Shown: positions 15,769-24,407, counted from the stretch's first letter. The stretch is 53,461 nt of DNA from Bacillota bacterium (GCA_023453795.1 JAEXSP010000029.1:1-53461); one strand, 5' to 3'. A program made the numbers and translations. The notes: generated by a model not told the origin, from the sequence alone.

Positions 15769-16446
15769 ATGAATATGATTTCGTATCTTCTGACCTTTAC
15801 CGAGGGTATCTTAACCTTTATTTCTCCTTGTATTTTACCGATGCTTCCAATATATTTCTTGTACTTGGCAGGTAACGATAGCTCCTCAGCATCAAATAGA
15901 AATAAGCTTTTGATAAATTCAATAGGCTTTGTCATCGGATTTACAATTGTATTTGTCATCCTTGGCGCAACAGTCACATCGCTAGGACATTACCTTGCAA
16001 GCCATAGAAGCCTTCTCGAAAAAATCAGCGGATTGTTTATGATTGTATTCGGCCTTAACTTTGCCGGAATATTTAAAATAAGCTTTCTTAACTCAGAAAG
16101 ACGGTTTGATTTCATATTTAAAAAGCTGCAATTCTTCAGTTCAATACTATTTGGAATGGTTTTTGGCTTTGGTTGGACGCCTTGTCTGAGTGCATTTTTA
16201 GGTTCGGCGCTTGCACTTGCCAGCAATTCCAGGACAGTGTTAGAGGGCACATTTTTACTTCTTCTTTACTCCATAGGCCTGGGGATCCCCTTCATTCTTT
16301 CAGCAGTGGCATTTGAAAAATTAAAAGGAGCGTTCAATCAGCTCAAAAAACACAGCAGAATTATCAGTATTGCATCAGGAATTTTACTTATTATTGCAGG
16401 TATTATGGTATTCACAGGCAGTTTAAAATATATTTCCTTTTCTTGA
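15769..16446 (+). CDS. ccdA: Cytochrome c biogenesis protein CcdA family
   Basis: An integral membrane protein of 225 residues with about six membrane segments. It carries the two redox cysteines of the CcdA/DsbD family, in SPCILPMLP (about Cys20) and WTPCLSAFLGSA (about Cys138). CcdA passes electrons from cytoplasmic thioredoxin across the membrane to extracytoplasmic thiol-disulfide proteins. The partner is very likely the TlpA-like protein encoded 39 bases downstream. The ATG follows AAGGTGATGT. A palindrome over the promoter points to repression by a metal- or sulfur-sensing regulator. Confidence 0.93.
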   Translation: MNMISYLLTFTEGILTFISPCILPMLPIYFLYLAGNDSSSASNRNKLLINSIGFVIGFTIVFVILGATVTSLGHYLASHRSLLEKISGLFMIVFGLNFAGIFKISFLNSERRFDFIFKKLQFFSSILFGMVFGFGWTPCLSAFLGSALALASNSRTVLEGTFLLLLYSIGLGIPFILSAVAFEKLKGAFNQLKKHSRIISIASGILLIIAGIMVFTGSLKYISFS

Positions 16447-16485
16447 TAAAGACATTAAGAAAAGCCTAACAATGGAGGAGTTGTT

Positions 16486-17064
16486 ATGAACAAAAAAGTC
16501 AACACAATAATTTGGATTATAGCAATATGCGCTGTTATTGCCGCAGCATATGTATTTTACACAAAGAATAAACCTCAAACTCTGATAAATTCACCTGTTC
16601 AAAGTAATACAACAGACCAAAATAGTAAAACAACAGATCAAAACAGTAATCCAATGGCACCGGATTTCAGTCTGAAGGATTTAAACGGGAAAACCGTTAA
16701 GCTTTCGGACTATAAAGGGAAAGTTGTTATACTGAACTTCTGGGCAGTATGGTGCAAATACTGTAAGGAGGAGATGCCTGATCTCAATGAGTTGAATGCT
16801 GAATTAGAGAAAGATAATGAAGCCGTGATTCTCGCTGTAGATGTTCAGGAATCCTCCGGCACAGTTAAGAACTACCTCTCTTCCAATAAAATAAACCTTA
16901 AAGTCTTATTGGATGAGAATGGCTCTGTAGCTCAATCATATGGGATTTCAGGCTACCCTACTACTTTTATGATAAATACGGATGGTACATTATACACCTA
17001 TATCTCCGGAAAAACAGATAAGGAAACCTTAAAAGAAATCTTAGCAAAAATTAAAAAGGGGTGA
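16486..17064 (+). CDS. Membrane-anchored TlpA/ResA-like thiol-disulfide oxidoreductase
   Basis: The product of 192 residues has an N-terminal signal anchor (about 7-25). A Thr/Asn/Gln-rich linker follows, and then a thioredoxin-fold AhpC/TSA-Redoxin domain starting at APDFSLKDLNGK. The active site is WCKYC (about 89-93), and the cis-proline loop is GYPTT. Such proteins reduce disulfides outside the membrane with electrons delivered by CcdA. The gene follows ccdA with an AGGAG ribosome site. No cytochrome c gene is near, so the role could be general disulfide or sulfur chemistry. Confidence 0.9.
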   Translation: MNKKVNTIIWIIAICAVIAAAYVFYTKNKPQTLINSPVQSNTTDQNSKTTDQNSNPMAPDFSLKDLNGKTVKLSDYKGKVVILNFWAVWCKYCKEEMPDLNELNAELEKDNEAVILAVDVQESSGTVKNYLSSNKINLKVLLDENGSVAQSYGISGYPTTFMINTDGTLYTYISGKTDKETLKEILAKIKKG

Positions 17065-17087
17065 ACCGGCCCAGTAACACTAGGACA

Positions 17088-17109
17088 AAGGAAGCTTAGG
17101 GCTTCCTTG
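17088..17109. terminator. Hairpin between convergent tlpA and sensor kinase genes
   Basis: AAGGAAGC and GCTTCCTT form an eight-base stem with a short loop between the two convergent genes, overlapping the end of the kinase gene. The tract after it is only moderately T-rich, so the terminator call is tentative. Confidence 0.35.
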
Positions 17110-18055
17110 CCTTATCATGCTTTATTTTCCCCTCAAGTACTATAACAAATGCCTTTGTATAGTTTTGATACGGCTCCATAAATATTAAATTACCACCGTG
17201 TTTTTTCACAATACTTTTACTAATGGCAAGTCCTAATCCACTTCCCCCTTTGGAACTGCGAGATTCGTCACCACTTGCAAACGCATCAAACAGTGTGTCC
17301 TTAAGCTTATCTGCAATTTGAATTCCGTTATCAGCTACCACCACCAGTAGCTTTTCAGTATTTTTGTCTTTTTCAACCCTGACTAACACGGAACAACCTC
17401 TCTTATTATGGACATAGGCATTCACCAATAAATTATTAACAGCGCGGGTATATTCAACCTTATCTATTGGATATATAAGCTCTTCATCCGGAATTTCAAC
17501 CTCTAACTCTATACCACGTTCTTCCATAACTTCATATTGAGAAGCTACGATATCACGCGTTAATCGACAGATATCCAAAGTTTCAAACCTCAGCTCATAT
17601 CCATCAGTTTCCAGCTTGGAATAATAAAACATCGTATTAATCAGTTCAGATGTGTGTTTTGATTTTTCATAAATTATATCGACTAGCTGTAACTGTTTTT
17701 CTTGCTCCATTTTTTTCTCTTTTAATGCTCTTGAAAAACCTAGGATAGATGTAATTGGAGTTTTAAGGTCATGGGCGATATTTGTAAATATCATATTTCT
17801 TTCTTCTATCTGACGGTGCATTTCACCACTAATTTTTTTACTGATCGATTTAGTGAAAAGATATGCAAAGAAAATAAATGCTCCAATACATAATACAATA
17901 TAAGCCGCTAATAACATGTACTTCACAATATCATTATGCTTATATTGCACCAAAAGTAAATCGTCAAATATACTGTCTATTACTGACTCCGTTACAGTTA
18001 GTAAAAGTGCATAAATAATAAATGCTTTTGATATAGCTTTTTTTAATTGCTGCAT
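17096..18055 (-). CDS. VanS-like sensor histidine kinase
   Basis: The product of about 319 residues has two membrane segments (about 9-30 and 45-67) with a short extracellular loop of only some 15 residues, as in intramembrane-sensing kinases. The H box NIAHDLKTP puts the phospho-accepting His at about 95. The ATPase domain shows the N box NNLLVNAYVHN, G1 VVADNGIQI, the F region and G2 GSGLGLAIS. I chose the ATG at 18053-18055, preceded by AGAAAGAAGAG; a TTG at 18094 would overlap the regulator gene. It should phosphorylate the regulator encoded just upstream in the same operon. Confidence 0.9.
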   Translation of the reverse strand: MQQLKKAISKAFIIYALLLTVTESVIDSIFDDLLLVQYKHNDIVKYMLLAAYIVLCIGAFIFFAYLFTKSISKKISGEMHRQIEERNMIFTNIAHDLKTPITSILGFSRALKEKKMEQEKQLQLVDIIYEKSKHTSELINTMFYYSKLETDGYELRFETLDICRLTRDIVASQYEVMEERGIELEVEIPDEELIYPIDKVEYTRAVNNLLVNAYVHNKRGCSVLVRVEKDKNTEKLLVVVADNGIQIADKLKDTLFDAFASGDESRSSKGGSGLGLAISKSIVKKHGGNLIFMEPYQNYTKAFVIVLEGKIKHDKARKP

Positions 18056-18068
18056 ATAACTCTTCTTT

Positions 18069-18752
18069 CTACCCTTTTTCCATACGATATCCAAGACCTC
18101 GAATGGTTTTAATCTTGTCCTCGCCGATCTTTTCTCTAAGCCGGCTAATAATTACACGTACTGTATTTTCATCTGCTACATAAGAATCTTCCCACCCGGT
18201 TTCGTATATCTGATCTTTGGTAAATACTCTTCCCGGATTTTCCATAAACTTTTTAAGCACCAAGTATTCCACCTTAGTTAAAGCAGTTATTTCTTTACCA
18301 TGAGTAATCTGACATTCTTCTAAATTCAAAACAAGATCTCCAACCTTTAATTCATGTGGTTCTTCAGTAAGGAGAGTTAAATTATGTCTTCTTAGTCTGG
18401 CTCGAACTCTTGCTGCTACCTCCAAGGGTTCAAATGGTTTTGTTATATAATCATCCGCGCCTAAATCCAACCCTAGTATTTTATCGTTTAATCCCCCTCT
18501 TGCAGTAAGAAACAGGATCGGAATGTTTTTACCATTGGGTATTGAATTATATACCTTTTTGATCAGTTCATAACCATTCATACGTGGCATCATAATATCA
18601 ACAAGCGCCAAATCAATCTTATACTTTTGAAACACCCCGTATCCCATCTCTCCATCGTAAGCTTCATAGATTTTTATTCCATCCTGCTCTAAATACAACC
18701 TCAGCAAATCAATAATTTCTTTTTCATCATCAATAATCAACACATTAAACAT
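18069..18752 (-). CDS. OmpR/VanR-type response regulator
   Basis: The product of about 227 residues has a receiver domain (acidic pocket IIDDE, phospho-acceptor Asp at about 52 in LVDIMMPRMNG, LTARG, and ITKPF with the conserved Lys). A winged-helix DNA-binding domain follows, ending RGLGYRME. I chose the ATG at 18750-18752 (MFNVLIIDDE) because TGAGGGA lies five bases upstream; an in-frame ATG four codons earlier overlaps that ribosome site. It lies between the serine hydrolase and kinase genes in one operon. A likely target is the operon's own promoter, where direct repeats are seen at 20778-20796. Confidence 0.92.
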   Translation of the reverse strand: MFNVLIIDDEKEIIDLLRLYLEQDGIKIYEAYDGEMGYGVFQKYKIDLALVDIMMPRMNGYELIKKVYNSIPNGKNIPILFLTARGGLNDKILGLDLGADDYITKPFEPLEVAARVRARLRRHNLTLLTEEPHELKVGDLVLNLEECQITHGKEITALTKVEYLVLKKFMENPGRVFTKDQIYETGWEDSYVADENTVRVIISRLREKIGEDKIKTIRGLGYRMEKG

Positions 18753-18767
18753 ATATTCCCTCATTTA

Positions 18768-20696
18768 TTAGCATACAAAATTATACCATTGCCAGTACCA
18801 GATATTGAAGGTTACTATCAGCGTTATAATCGATGTAAAAATATGGCCTTTTCTATAGCTGCTCACGTTCTTCCATTTCAAAACAAGTACAACGGTATAA
18901 ATTACCGGAATAATCGATAATATACTATTCAGAATGCATTTCAACATTACTTCGCTTTTAATCAGCACCCCACCATCTAATGGGCTGATTAGATATTGAT
19001 AGCATAGCACGCCAATAGCCATCACTGCAATTAAATTTGCTATCCTTAACCATGTTACAATATTTACATTCATGTTTTTATTTACTTTTAATTTCTGTTT
19101 ATGTTTTTTCTTTTTTTGCATTACTGTAAGAAATATACGTTTCATTAAAATAATAATAAAACTGATATACGCAAATAAAATAGCACCGCAGCATAAAAGC
19201 AATATGGTTATATTAAGCCAAAATGACACGGGATTTGCACGTTTATAATCAGAAGTATACTGCTGGAGATATGTTTCCCCTTTCTCATTCCGGTATAGAT
19301 ATTGTATACTCTGCATTCCATTACCATCATCAAATAGATATAAGCGATCTGTTACCTGCGTTAGGGTTCCTTCTCCTATACTCAATCTATATTTACCCTT
19401 TATATCTGTCGTTTTTATTGGAAATAGGTTTCCCGTATAGCTGGAATAACTCAAAAATCCTTTTTTAATAGTTCGCATACTCTGATAAATTCCATGAATA
19501 TCTGAAATTTTTGAAATAGCTGAATTATCTCTTTGATATATGCTGCCATAAAGCAATGTCGGAATACCATAACAAAAAGCCGTTTCTCCTACTTCGTTTG
19601 TCATGACAACGACAGTCAGGCCTGTATTGTCATCAAACAAAAGATTCGTTGAACAGCCACTTGTGTTACCTCCATGACCCTTTACCTGTGTGGCATACTG
19701 CATCGTCCATAAACCATGGCAGACTCTTTCCAAACCAAACGCAGCCCCTGGCTTTCCATAATACGAGCTTGCACTTAACATTGTATCAAGTGTATCGGCT
19801 TTTTTAAAAAAGGGACACTTCACACTGTCTATTGTAAAAGCCTTTGCAAAGGTTACCAGGTCGCCCAATGTCCCCGTAGCTGATCCTGCCGGATAGAGCA
19901 GAATATAACTAATGCAATCACCATAAGCATTATGACTATCTTTCGTAATACTATAACACCTTAATTTCTGTCTCTGTGCTCTAACCCATGGATTATCGGA
20001 ACAATCAGCCAATACACTTGTATGTTTTATCCCAAGGGGTGCAAATATATTATCCTGTACATACTTCCCATAGTTCATACCGGAAACTCGCTCCACAATA
20101 TAAGCTGCCAGAGCCGTTCCCCAGTTTGAATATGCAGTAATTTCACCAGGACGGTATATTTGACTTGGCTCACTATCTATCAAGGCTTGTTTTAAGCTTA
20201 CAATTTTACCCCGGTCTTTTACCTCGACATCATAACTTGTTTCCTGCCAGCCTGCATTATGATTCATTAAATTCATCATTGTAATTTTATCTTTGTATTC
20301 TAGCTTTGTTAAGAAGCCCTCAGGAAGATAATTTGAAATATCTGTTTCAAAATCTATCTTTCCCTCTTCATAAAGCTGCATTACACCCACCCACACCAAA
20401 AGCTTCGATATAGATCCCCACTCATAGACAGTATCTGCATTAACAGCTATCCTATCCTCTAAATCAGAGTATCCATAATAGCCCTCATATATCTTATTTT
20501 GACCATCAAGCACAGATACGGAACAGGCGGCGATCCCCTCCTGACGCTTTTCCATGTACTTTCTGATCTCCTTCCCGATGTCACTATAAGAGATTCCTGA
20601 TGGTGTCTTCTTATCCGTCTCAGAAGCTGATAGTCCAACCTCTGATACACCAACCATTATTACAAATATTAAAATGCCAGCTAAAAATTTCTTCAT
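18768..20696 (-). CDS. Beta-lactamase-fold serine hydrolase with C-terminal membrane domain
   Basis: The product of 642 residues has a signal peptide (about 1-24). A class C beta-lactamase/PBP-like domain (about 38-385) carries the SxxK motif SISK (about 95-98), the YSN motif (YxN) and HGGNTSG as third motif. A beta-rich part follows, then four predicted membrane helices in the last 165 residues. Such membrane-bound hydrolases may cut peptidoglycan peptides or peptides outside the cell. Co-transcription with a VanRS-type pair suggests defence against cell-wall antibiotics or peptides. I chose the ATG at 20694-20696 since GGAGGG lies seven bases upstream; the ATG at 20711 overlaps that site. 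Confidence 0.85.
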   Translation of the reverse strand: MKKFLAGILIFVIMVGVSEVGLSASETDKKTPSGISYSDIGKEIRKYMEKRQEGIAACSVSVLDGQNKIYEGYYGYSDLEDRIAVNADTVYEWGSISKLLVWVGVMQLYEEGKIDFETDISNYLPEGFLTKLEYKDKITMMNLMNHNAGWQETSYDVEVKDRGKIVSLKQALIDSEPSQIYRPGEITAYSNWGTALAAYIVERVSGMNYGKYVQDNIFAPLGIKHTSVLADCSDNPWVRAQRQKLRCYSITKDSHNAYGDCISYILLYPAGSATGTLGDLVTFAKAFTIDSVKCPFFKKADTLDTMLSASSYYGKPGAAFGLERVCHGLWTMQYATQVKGHGGNTSGCSTNLLFDDNTGLTVVVMTNEVGETAFCYGIPTLLYGSIYQRDNSAISKISDIHGIYQSMRTIKKGFLSYSSYTGNLFPIKTTDIKGKYRLSIGEGTLTQVTDRLYLFDDGNGMQSIQYLYRNEKGETYLQQYTSDYKRANPVSFWLNITILLLCCGAILFAYISFIIILMKRIFLTVMQKKKKHKQKLKVNKNMNVNIVTWLRIANLIAVMAIGVLCYQYLISPLDGGVLIKSEVMLKCILNSILSIIPVIYTVVLVLKWKNVSSYRKGHIFTSIITLIVTFNIWYWQWYNFVC

Positions 20697-20777
20697 ACAA
20701 AAGCCCTCCATAAGCTATCTCATGTACCATATTGATAATAGCAGCTTATCAGAGTTATCTTAACTGATTATGTTAGA

Positions 20778-20796
20778 AACATTAACTGAACATTAA
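20778..20796. promoter_or_regulatory. Direct repeat, candidate response-regulator box
   Basis: Two perfect copies of AACATTAA start 11 bases apart (20778 and 20789), about one helical turn. This is the usual arrangement for OmpR-family regulators. The site lies about 82 bases before the serine hydrolase start and probably just upstream of its promoter. Confidence 0.45.
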
Positions 20797-20814
20797 ATTA
20801 ATCACCACTACACA

Positions 20815-20848
20815 AGCAAAAATCCCGCAACATAAAGTCTGCGGGATA
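20815..20848 (-). terminator. Intrinsic terminator next to the rpsI-end copy
   Basis: On the minus strand ATCCCGCA and TGCGGGAT form an eight-base stem with a ten-base loop, followed by TTTTTGC. It lies 15 bases beyond the copy of the rpsI 3' end and fits as the original rpsI terminator, now separated from rpsI by the inserted segment. Confidence 0.75.
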
Positions 20849-20863
20849 TAAAACACAATATTC

Positions 20864-20909
20864 TGTTGAAATTATCTCTTTGAGAACTGTGAAGCTCTTC
20901 TTGCTTTCT
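20864..20909 (-). repeat. Copy of the rpsI 3' end, candidate attachment site (distal)
   Basis: A 46-base stretch is identical, except one base, to 26203-26248, which covers the last codons and stop of rpsI. On the minus strand it still encodes ARRASQFSKR-stop, compared with ARRAPQFSKR-stop in the real S9. Both copies have the same orientation and are followed by an intrinsic terminator. The next base to the right begins foreign-looking sequence. This is the footprint expected of a site-specific element that restores the end of its target gene. Confidence 0.7.
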
Positions 20910-20910
20910 A

Positions 20911-21143
20911 GATTTCATATTTAAAAAGTTGCAATTCTTTAGCTCAATACTATTTGGAATGGTTTTTGGCTTTGGTTGGATACCTTATTGGATGAGGATG
21001 GCTCTGTAACTCAATCATATGGGGTTACAGGCTACCCTACTACTTTTATTATAAATAGGAATGGTACATTATACACCTATATTTCAGGGGCGACAGATAA
21101 GGAAACCCTAAAAGAAATCTTGACAAAAATTAAAGAAGGGTGA
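20911..21143 (+). pseudogene. Mosaic ccdA/tlpA remnant
   Basis: Positions 20911-20986 align without gaps, with about five changes, to ccdA 16108-16183. Positions 20984-21143 align without gaps to the tlpA end at 16905-17064, including the stop. The join is at a shared CTT, so relative to an intact pair 724 bases were lost between short identical sequences. No complete frame remains, and the active-site WCKYC part is gone. It is therefore the remnant of a second, diverged ccdA-tlpA pair, lying directly against the rpsI-end copy. Confidence 0.85.
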
Positions 21144-21159
21144 TCCTGCAATTGCAGTT

Positions 21160-21588
21160 TCACCTTATAATTCGTTCTATAATCGAATATTTTTTGTCAA
21201 ATTCCAAGGCTCTCCAATTGTCGTGACTTGGTGAAATAACTTCAATTTCTGTGAATTTACTTTTTGTAAGGGTGCCCTGAAAATCATTTTCTCCGCACCC
21301 TTTGCACTTATTTGAATTCAACATAACAGTGTTATCACATGTTTCCAAAAAAGCTTCTTGATATTTTAATGGTTCTACTTTGCGCATTTTTGTATTTGTC
21401 TTTATTGAATCTATGATCTTATTTAAATCTTCCCAAACATCGTTATTAAATAAATATATATACATGTATTTGCCATTGTCCAGCTCAAGCAGCCATTCAC
21501 CATATGAAAAATCACTTAAATAGTAATAATTGTTCTCACAACCACAATTCTTGCATGTAACGGTTTCCTGCCTCACTTTTAGTTTCAT
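21160..21588 (-). CDS. Hypothetical protein with two zinc-binding knuckles
   Basis: The product of 142 residues has CKNCGC (about 12-17) and CKGCG (about 95-99), both CxxC knuckles likely to bind one zinc together. Between them is an aromatic, acidic segment rich in Tyr. No family is recognised. There is no signal or membrane segment. The ATG has a clear GAGGAG ribosome site. It is the first complete gene inside the segment bounded by rpsI-end repeats. Confidence 0.6.
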   Translation of the reverse strand: MKLKVRQETVTCKNCGCENNYYYLSDFSYGEWLLELDNGKYMYIYLFNNDVWEDLNKIIDSIKTNTKMRKVEPLKYQEAFLETCDNTVMLNSNKCKGCGENDFQGTLTKSKFTEIEVISPSHDNWRALEFDKKYSIIERIIR

Positions 21589-21774
21589 AATTCTCCTCTA
21601 TTCGCTGTCTTTACACAGCGTTATTTTCATATAGCTCACCAGAAATGTTATTTAGATTATTTAAGAGTAACATCAATTTTTCATCTTAAAAACAACAGCA
21701 TAACCATCACCTTCTGACACAGCATAACATATGAAAACTTAGTTATTTAATCAGGGAAATCGAGAAGAGTCTCC

Positions 21775-22296
21775 TTAAACTTTTATCAAATCACGAAGTG
21801 TATATTCTCTGCTTCTTACTTTTGATATTCTTTTATATTCGCCTATGCATTCTATCAATTTATTTACATCAGCAAAATAATCCTTTACGAAATCATAACT
21901 TTTAACATTTTTATATTTCAGTATACTTTGGCAAAAATCGCTGGGTTTCATGCCAGATTTTTTAAACTCTTTGTATTTATCCTCTTTCAAAATAATTAGC
22001 ATTTCAATTTCAGGTGCTGTTACAACATTTATTACATCCACCTTACCTATATAAGTTTCACTTAGTCTGAATTTTTCTCTTCTAGAATCTAAAATCCGAA
22101 AAATTGTTATCTTTTCTTTAAATCCCTTTCTTAAATACCTGCTTTCAAATGCTTTTCCATTTCGGCATCGAATAATTTCTCCATCAAGTAATTTTTTTGT
22201 GTTAAAAATTAATCTATCATTTTCAAGAAGCAACCCAATAATTGCCCTCTCAGCCGAGCCTTCGCATATACAAGCAACATATCCATCAATATTCAT
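21775..22296 (-). CDS. TOPRIM/RloB-like partner of an AAA ATPase
   Basis: The product of 173 residues opens with a strand and acidic motif, YVACICEGSAERAIIGLLL (about 6-24), like the E-G-x-x-E start of TOPRIM nucleases. It continues with an ILDSRREKF strand that could supply the second acidic site, then VVTAPEIEMLIILKE, which resembles the PxxE block of RloB. The likeness is by eye and the protein is shorter than RloB or AriB. The ATG overlaps the ATPase stop (ATGA), so the two are translationally coupled and probably work together, possibly as a phage-defence pair. Confidence 0.55.
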   Translation of the reverse strand: MNIDGYVACICEGSAERAIIGLLLENDRLIFNTKKLLDGEIIRCRNGKAFESRYLRKGFKEKITIFRILDSRREKFRLSETYIGKVDVINVVTAPEIEMLIILKEDKYKEFKKSGMKPSDFCQSILKYKNVKSYDFVKDYFADVNKLIECIGEYKRISKVRSREYTLRDLIKV

Positions 22297-23477
22297 TCCT
22301 GCACCTCTTTATTAACATACATAACAATAGCTTCTTTTAAGTCGATGTATGCTTCATATGCGGGCGTAGTCCCTTGCAAATAACCACTCTGATATACCTC
22401 ACTCTTTTTTATGTCATTTCGATTTAATAATTTTGAAAGATTTTCTACATTAATGCCTCCATTATTTCTTACAATAAGAATGTCATCGTTTCTTTCAAAC
22501 TCATCTAATAATTCTGAATAGTGTGTTGAGAAAATTATTGTTGCGCCTTTTGGGTTTACTTTATGATTCATAAAAAATCTAACTAATGTCAATGCAATTT
22601 CCTTATTAAAGTGATTTTCAAGTTCGTCAATAATTAAATAGCCACCATTTTTTAATACCATCATTGCATTAATGAATACGCTGATTCCTTTGATTGTGCC
22701 AGAAGATAGATATCTTTCAAGTTCCAGGGGTGAATACATGACTATTTCTTCTTTATTTTTAAATTTTAGTCTAATTTCTACCTTCTGCTCTTCTTTGTCC
22801 ATAGAGGATTTTAAATACTCAATTGTATGATCTAAAAAAGTTATCAACTCCTGAGGAAAATTCCCTAAAATTCTTATTCGATTAATATTTGTCCAGTTTA
22901 TTAGGTCTTCAAAATATATTTTTGAATTACTTTTTTTATTGAGCGCAATAACAATGCTCACATCATCCGGTAAATATTCTTCATCACCCTTTCTAACTTG
23001 AACTGCTTCTATATTCTCAAATTCGAAAAGGCTCTTCCTCGTCCGTACGCTTTTTATTTCTTTACTCCAAATCCTTTCATCATCTATAACGTATTTATTT
23101 TCACCCTCCTTACTATATTCATCTTTTTTGATACTAGTCACTAATTTATATACCGTTTTTGATTGGATACTAAAATATGTTTCAAACGTAATCCTTTCCA
23201 ACCCTGTAATTCCATTTAAGATTTCATTACCTTTTATTTTATTTATAGACTCATTGTTTAGCATTTGAATTACAAATGAAATCACTTTTAAAGTAGTTGT
23301 CTTTCCTGACGCATTAATACCAATAAATGCAAGTACATTATTTTGATGTATATTCGGAGAAATCTTATACAGCACCTCGCTATTTTCATTCATCACACGT
23401 TGTAGTGTTAAAAAATCTATTTCCAAATCATTTTGAAAAAGCTTAAGTCCCTTTACTTTTATTTTTAGTAATTTCAT
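22293..23477 (-). CDS. ABC-type AAA ATPase (AAA_15/AAA_21, RloA-like)
   Basis: The product of 394 residues is a soluble SMC/ABC-fold ATPase with Walker A GINASGKTT (about 53-61), a signature-like YLSSGTIKG (about 260-268), Walker B GGYLIIDELENHF and the switch His in STHYSELLD. This group includes the ATPase halves of defence pairs such as RloA, PARIS AriA, Septu PtuA and overcoming-lysogeny-type proteins, but it is also found elsewhere. There is no fused nuclease domain; the effector is presumably the 173-residue protein coupled to it. The ATG follows AAAGGAG. The sequence is very AT-rich compared with the ribosomal genes nearby. Confidence 0.85.
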   Translation of the reverse strand: MKLLKIKVKGLKLFQNDLEIDFLTLQRVMNENSEVLYKISPNIHQNNVLAFIGINASGKTTTLKVISFVIQMLNNESINKIKGNEILNGITGLERITFETYFSIQSKTVYKLVTSIKKDEYSKEGENKYVIDDERIWSKEIKSVRTRKSLFEFENIEAVQVRKGDEEYLPDDVSIVIALNKKSNSKIYFEDLINWTNINRIRILGNFPQELITFLDHTIEYLKSSMDKEEQKVEIRLKFKNKEEIVMYSPLELERYLSSGTIKGISVFINAMMVLKNGGYLIIDELENHFNKEIALTLVRFFMNHKVNPKGATIIFSTHYSELLDEFERNDDILIVRNNGGINVENLSKLLNRNDIKKSEVYQSGYLQGTTPAYEAYIDLKEAIVMYVNKEVQE

Positions 23478-23915
23478 TGTACATTCTCCTTTAAACGCTC
23501 ATTTCGTTTTTACATTTATAATGTTACACCAAATAAACACATTGATCAATATACAATTGCACCTTACAACGCATATTCCGTTTTAGGGTGCAATATTTTA
23601 ATCTTATTGTAGTTAAACATCGCATATATTTTATATTCTATTATATCCTTTCAATTTATTCTCACCTTCTCCTTCAGCTTCTAAACACTATGAATATTTC
23701 AGTATACATTGTATATTGAATCGTCTAAAAGAGATGTTCTCAACACCTAATGCATTGAAAACATCCTAGATTTATAGAAAAAGGACATCTCCAAAGATTG
23801 GATCTCTGAAAAATGTCCCTTGCATGACTCTCTTTTTGTTACTTCATTTCTCTAGATATTATCTCTTTGTCAACCGTTTGATAGCTTGAAAAGACCAGAA
23901 ATACAGAGTTCATAA
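23478..23915. other. Gene-free spacer upstream of the ATPase gene
   Basis: About 440 AT-rich bases that contain the terminator of the VOC gene (23778-23822) and an inverted repeat ATTGCACC/GGTGCAAT (23556-23594) of unknown role. The ATPase promoter must also lie here, but I could not choose one with confidence. Confidence 0.5.
23778..23822 (-). terminator. Terminator of the XRE-VOC operon
   Basis: The stem GGGACAT/ATGTCCT has a partly paired loop and is followed on the minus strand by TTTTTC, about 95 bases past the VOC gene. Its sequence closely resembles the terminator at 25378-25424. Confidence 0.65.
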
Positions 23916-24407
23916 TTATTCATCAAATTCATTCTCATCTGGTAAATAATTACCCGTAACCTCAATAATATTCCCATCAGGATCAGTTAACTGAAAATAG
24001 TAATATGGGCAAACATTACATACATATTTTATCTTTGTAATATTGTCAGAAATATTTAGTTGCTTTACTCGATTATACTCTTTTCTTAAATCCTCATCCC
24101 AAAAATTCAATACCATTTTTCTTGAGTTTGGAATTTGCGTTATCTGATTTAAATCGTCAAAATATTGATTATACTCACCTTTATGGAGAACTTTATCCGG
24201 GTTATTCACATCAAAATGTCCATTCATAATTGCAATACAATTTTTTTCAAGATTAAACATCGCAAATCTATCCATGTTTTGCTTCGAAACTTCCATTTTA
24301 AGTATCTTTTCATAAAAGTGTATTGATTTAGCAAAATCATCTGCTATTAAATATATACTCCCTAAATGCATTATCTCCCCCATAATCTCACATTTATATT
24401 CATTCAA
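23916..24407 (-). CDS. VOC (glyoxalase/bleomycin-resistance) family protein
   Basis: The product of 163 residues holds one VOC module with the paired beta-alpha-beta units. It opens MHLGSIYLIADDFAKSIHFYEKILKM and closes YYYFQLTDPDGNIIEVTG, with the metal-ligand Glu of the last strand present. VOC proteins include isomerases, dioxygenases and drug-binding resistance proteins; the substrate is unknown. The start at 24407 overlaps the zinc-ribbon gene stop (ATGA). An internal ATG 12 codons later, preceded by GGGGGAG, is a possible alternative. It closely resembles the VOC half of the XRE fusion two genes upstream, suggesting duplication. Confidence 0.8.
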   Translation of the reverse strand: MNEYKCEIMGEIMHLGSIYLIADDFAKSIHFYEKILKMEVSKQNMDRFAMFNLEKNCIAIMNGHFDVNNPDKVLHKGEYNQYFDDLNQITQIPNSRKMVLNFWDEDLRKEYNRVKQLNISDNITKIKYVCNVCPYYYFQLTDPDGNIIEVTGNYLPDENEFDE

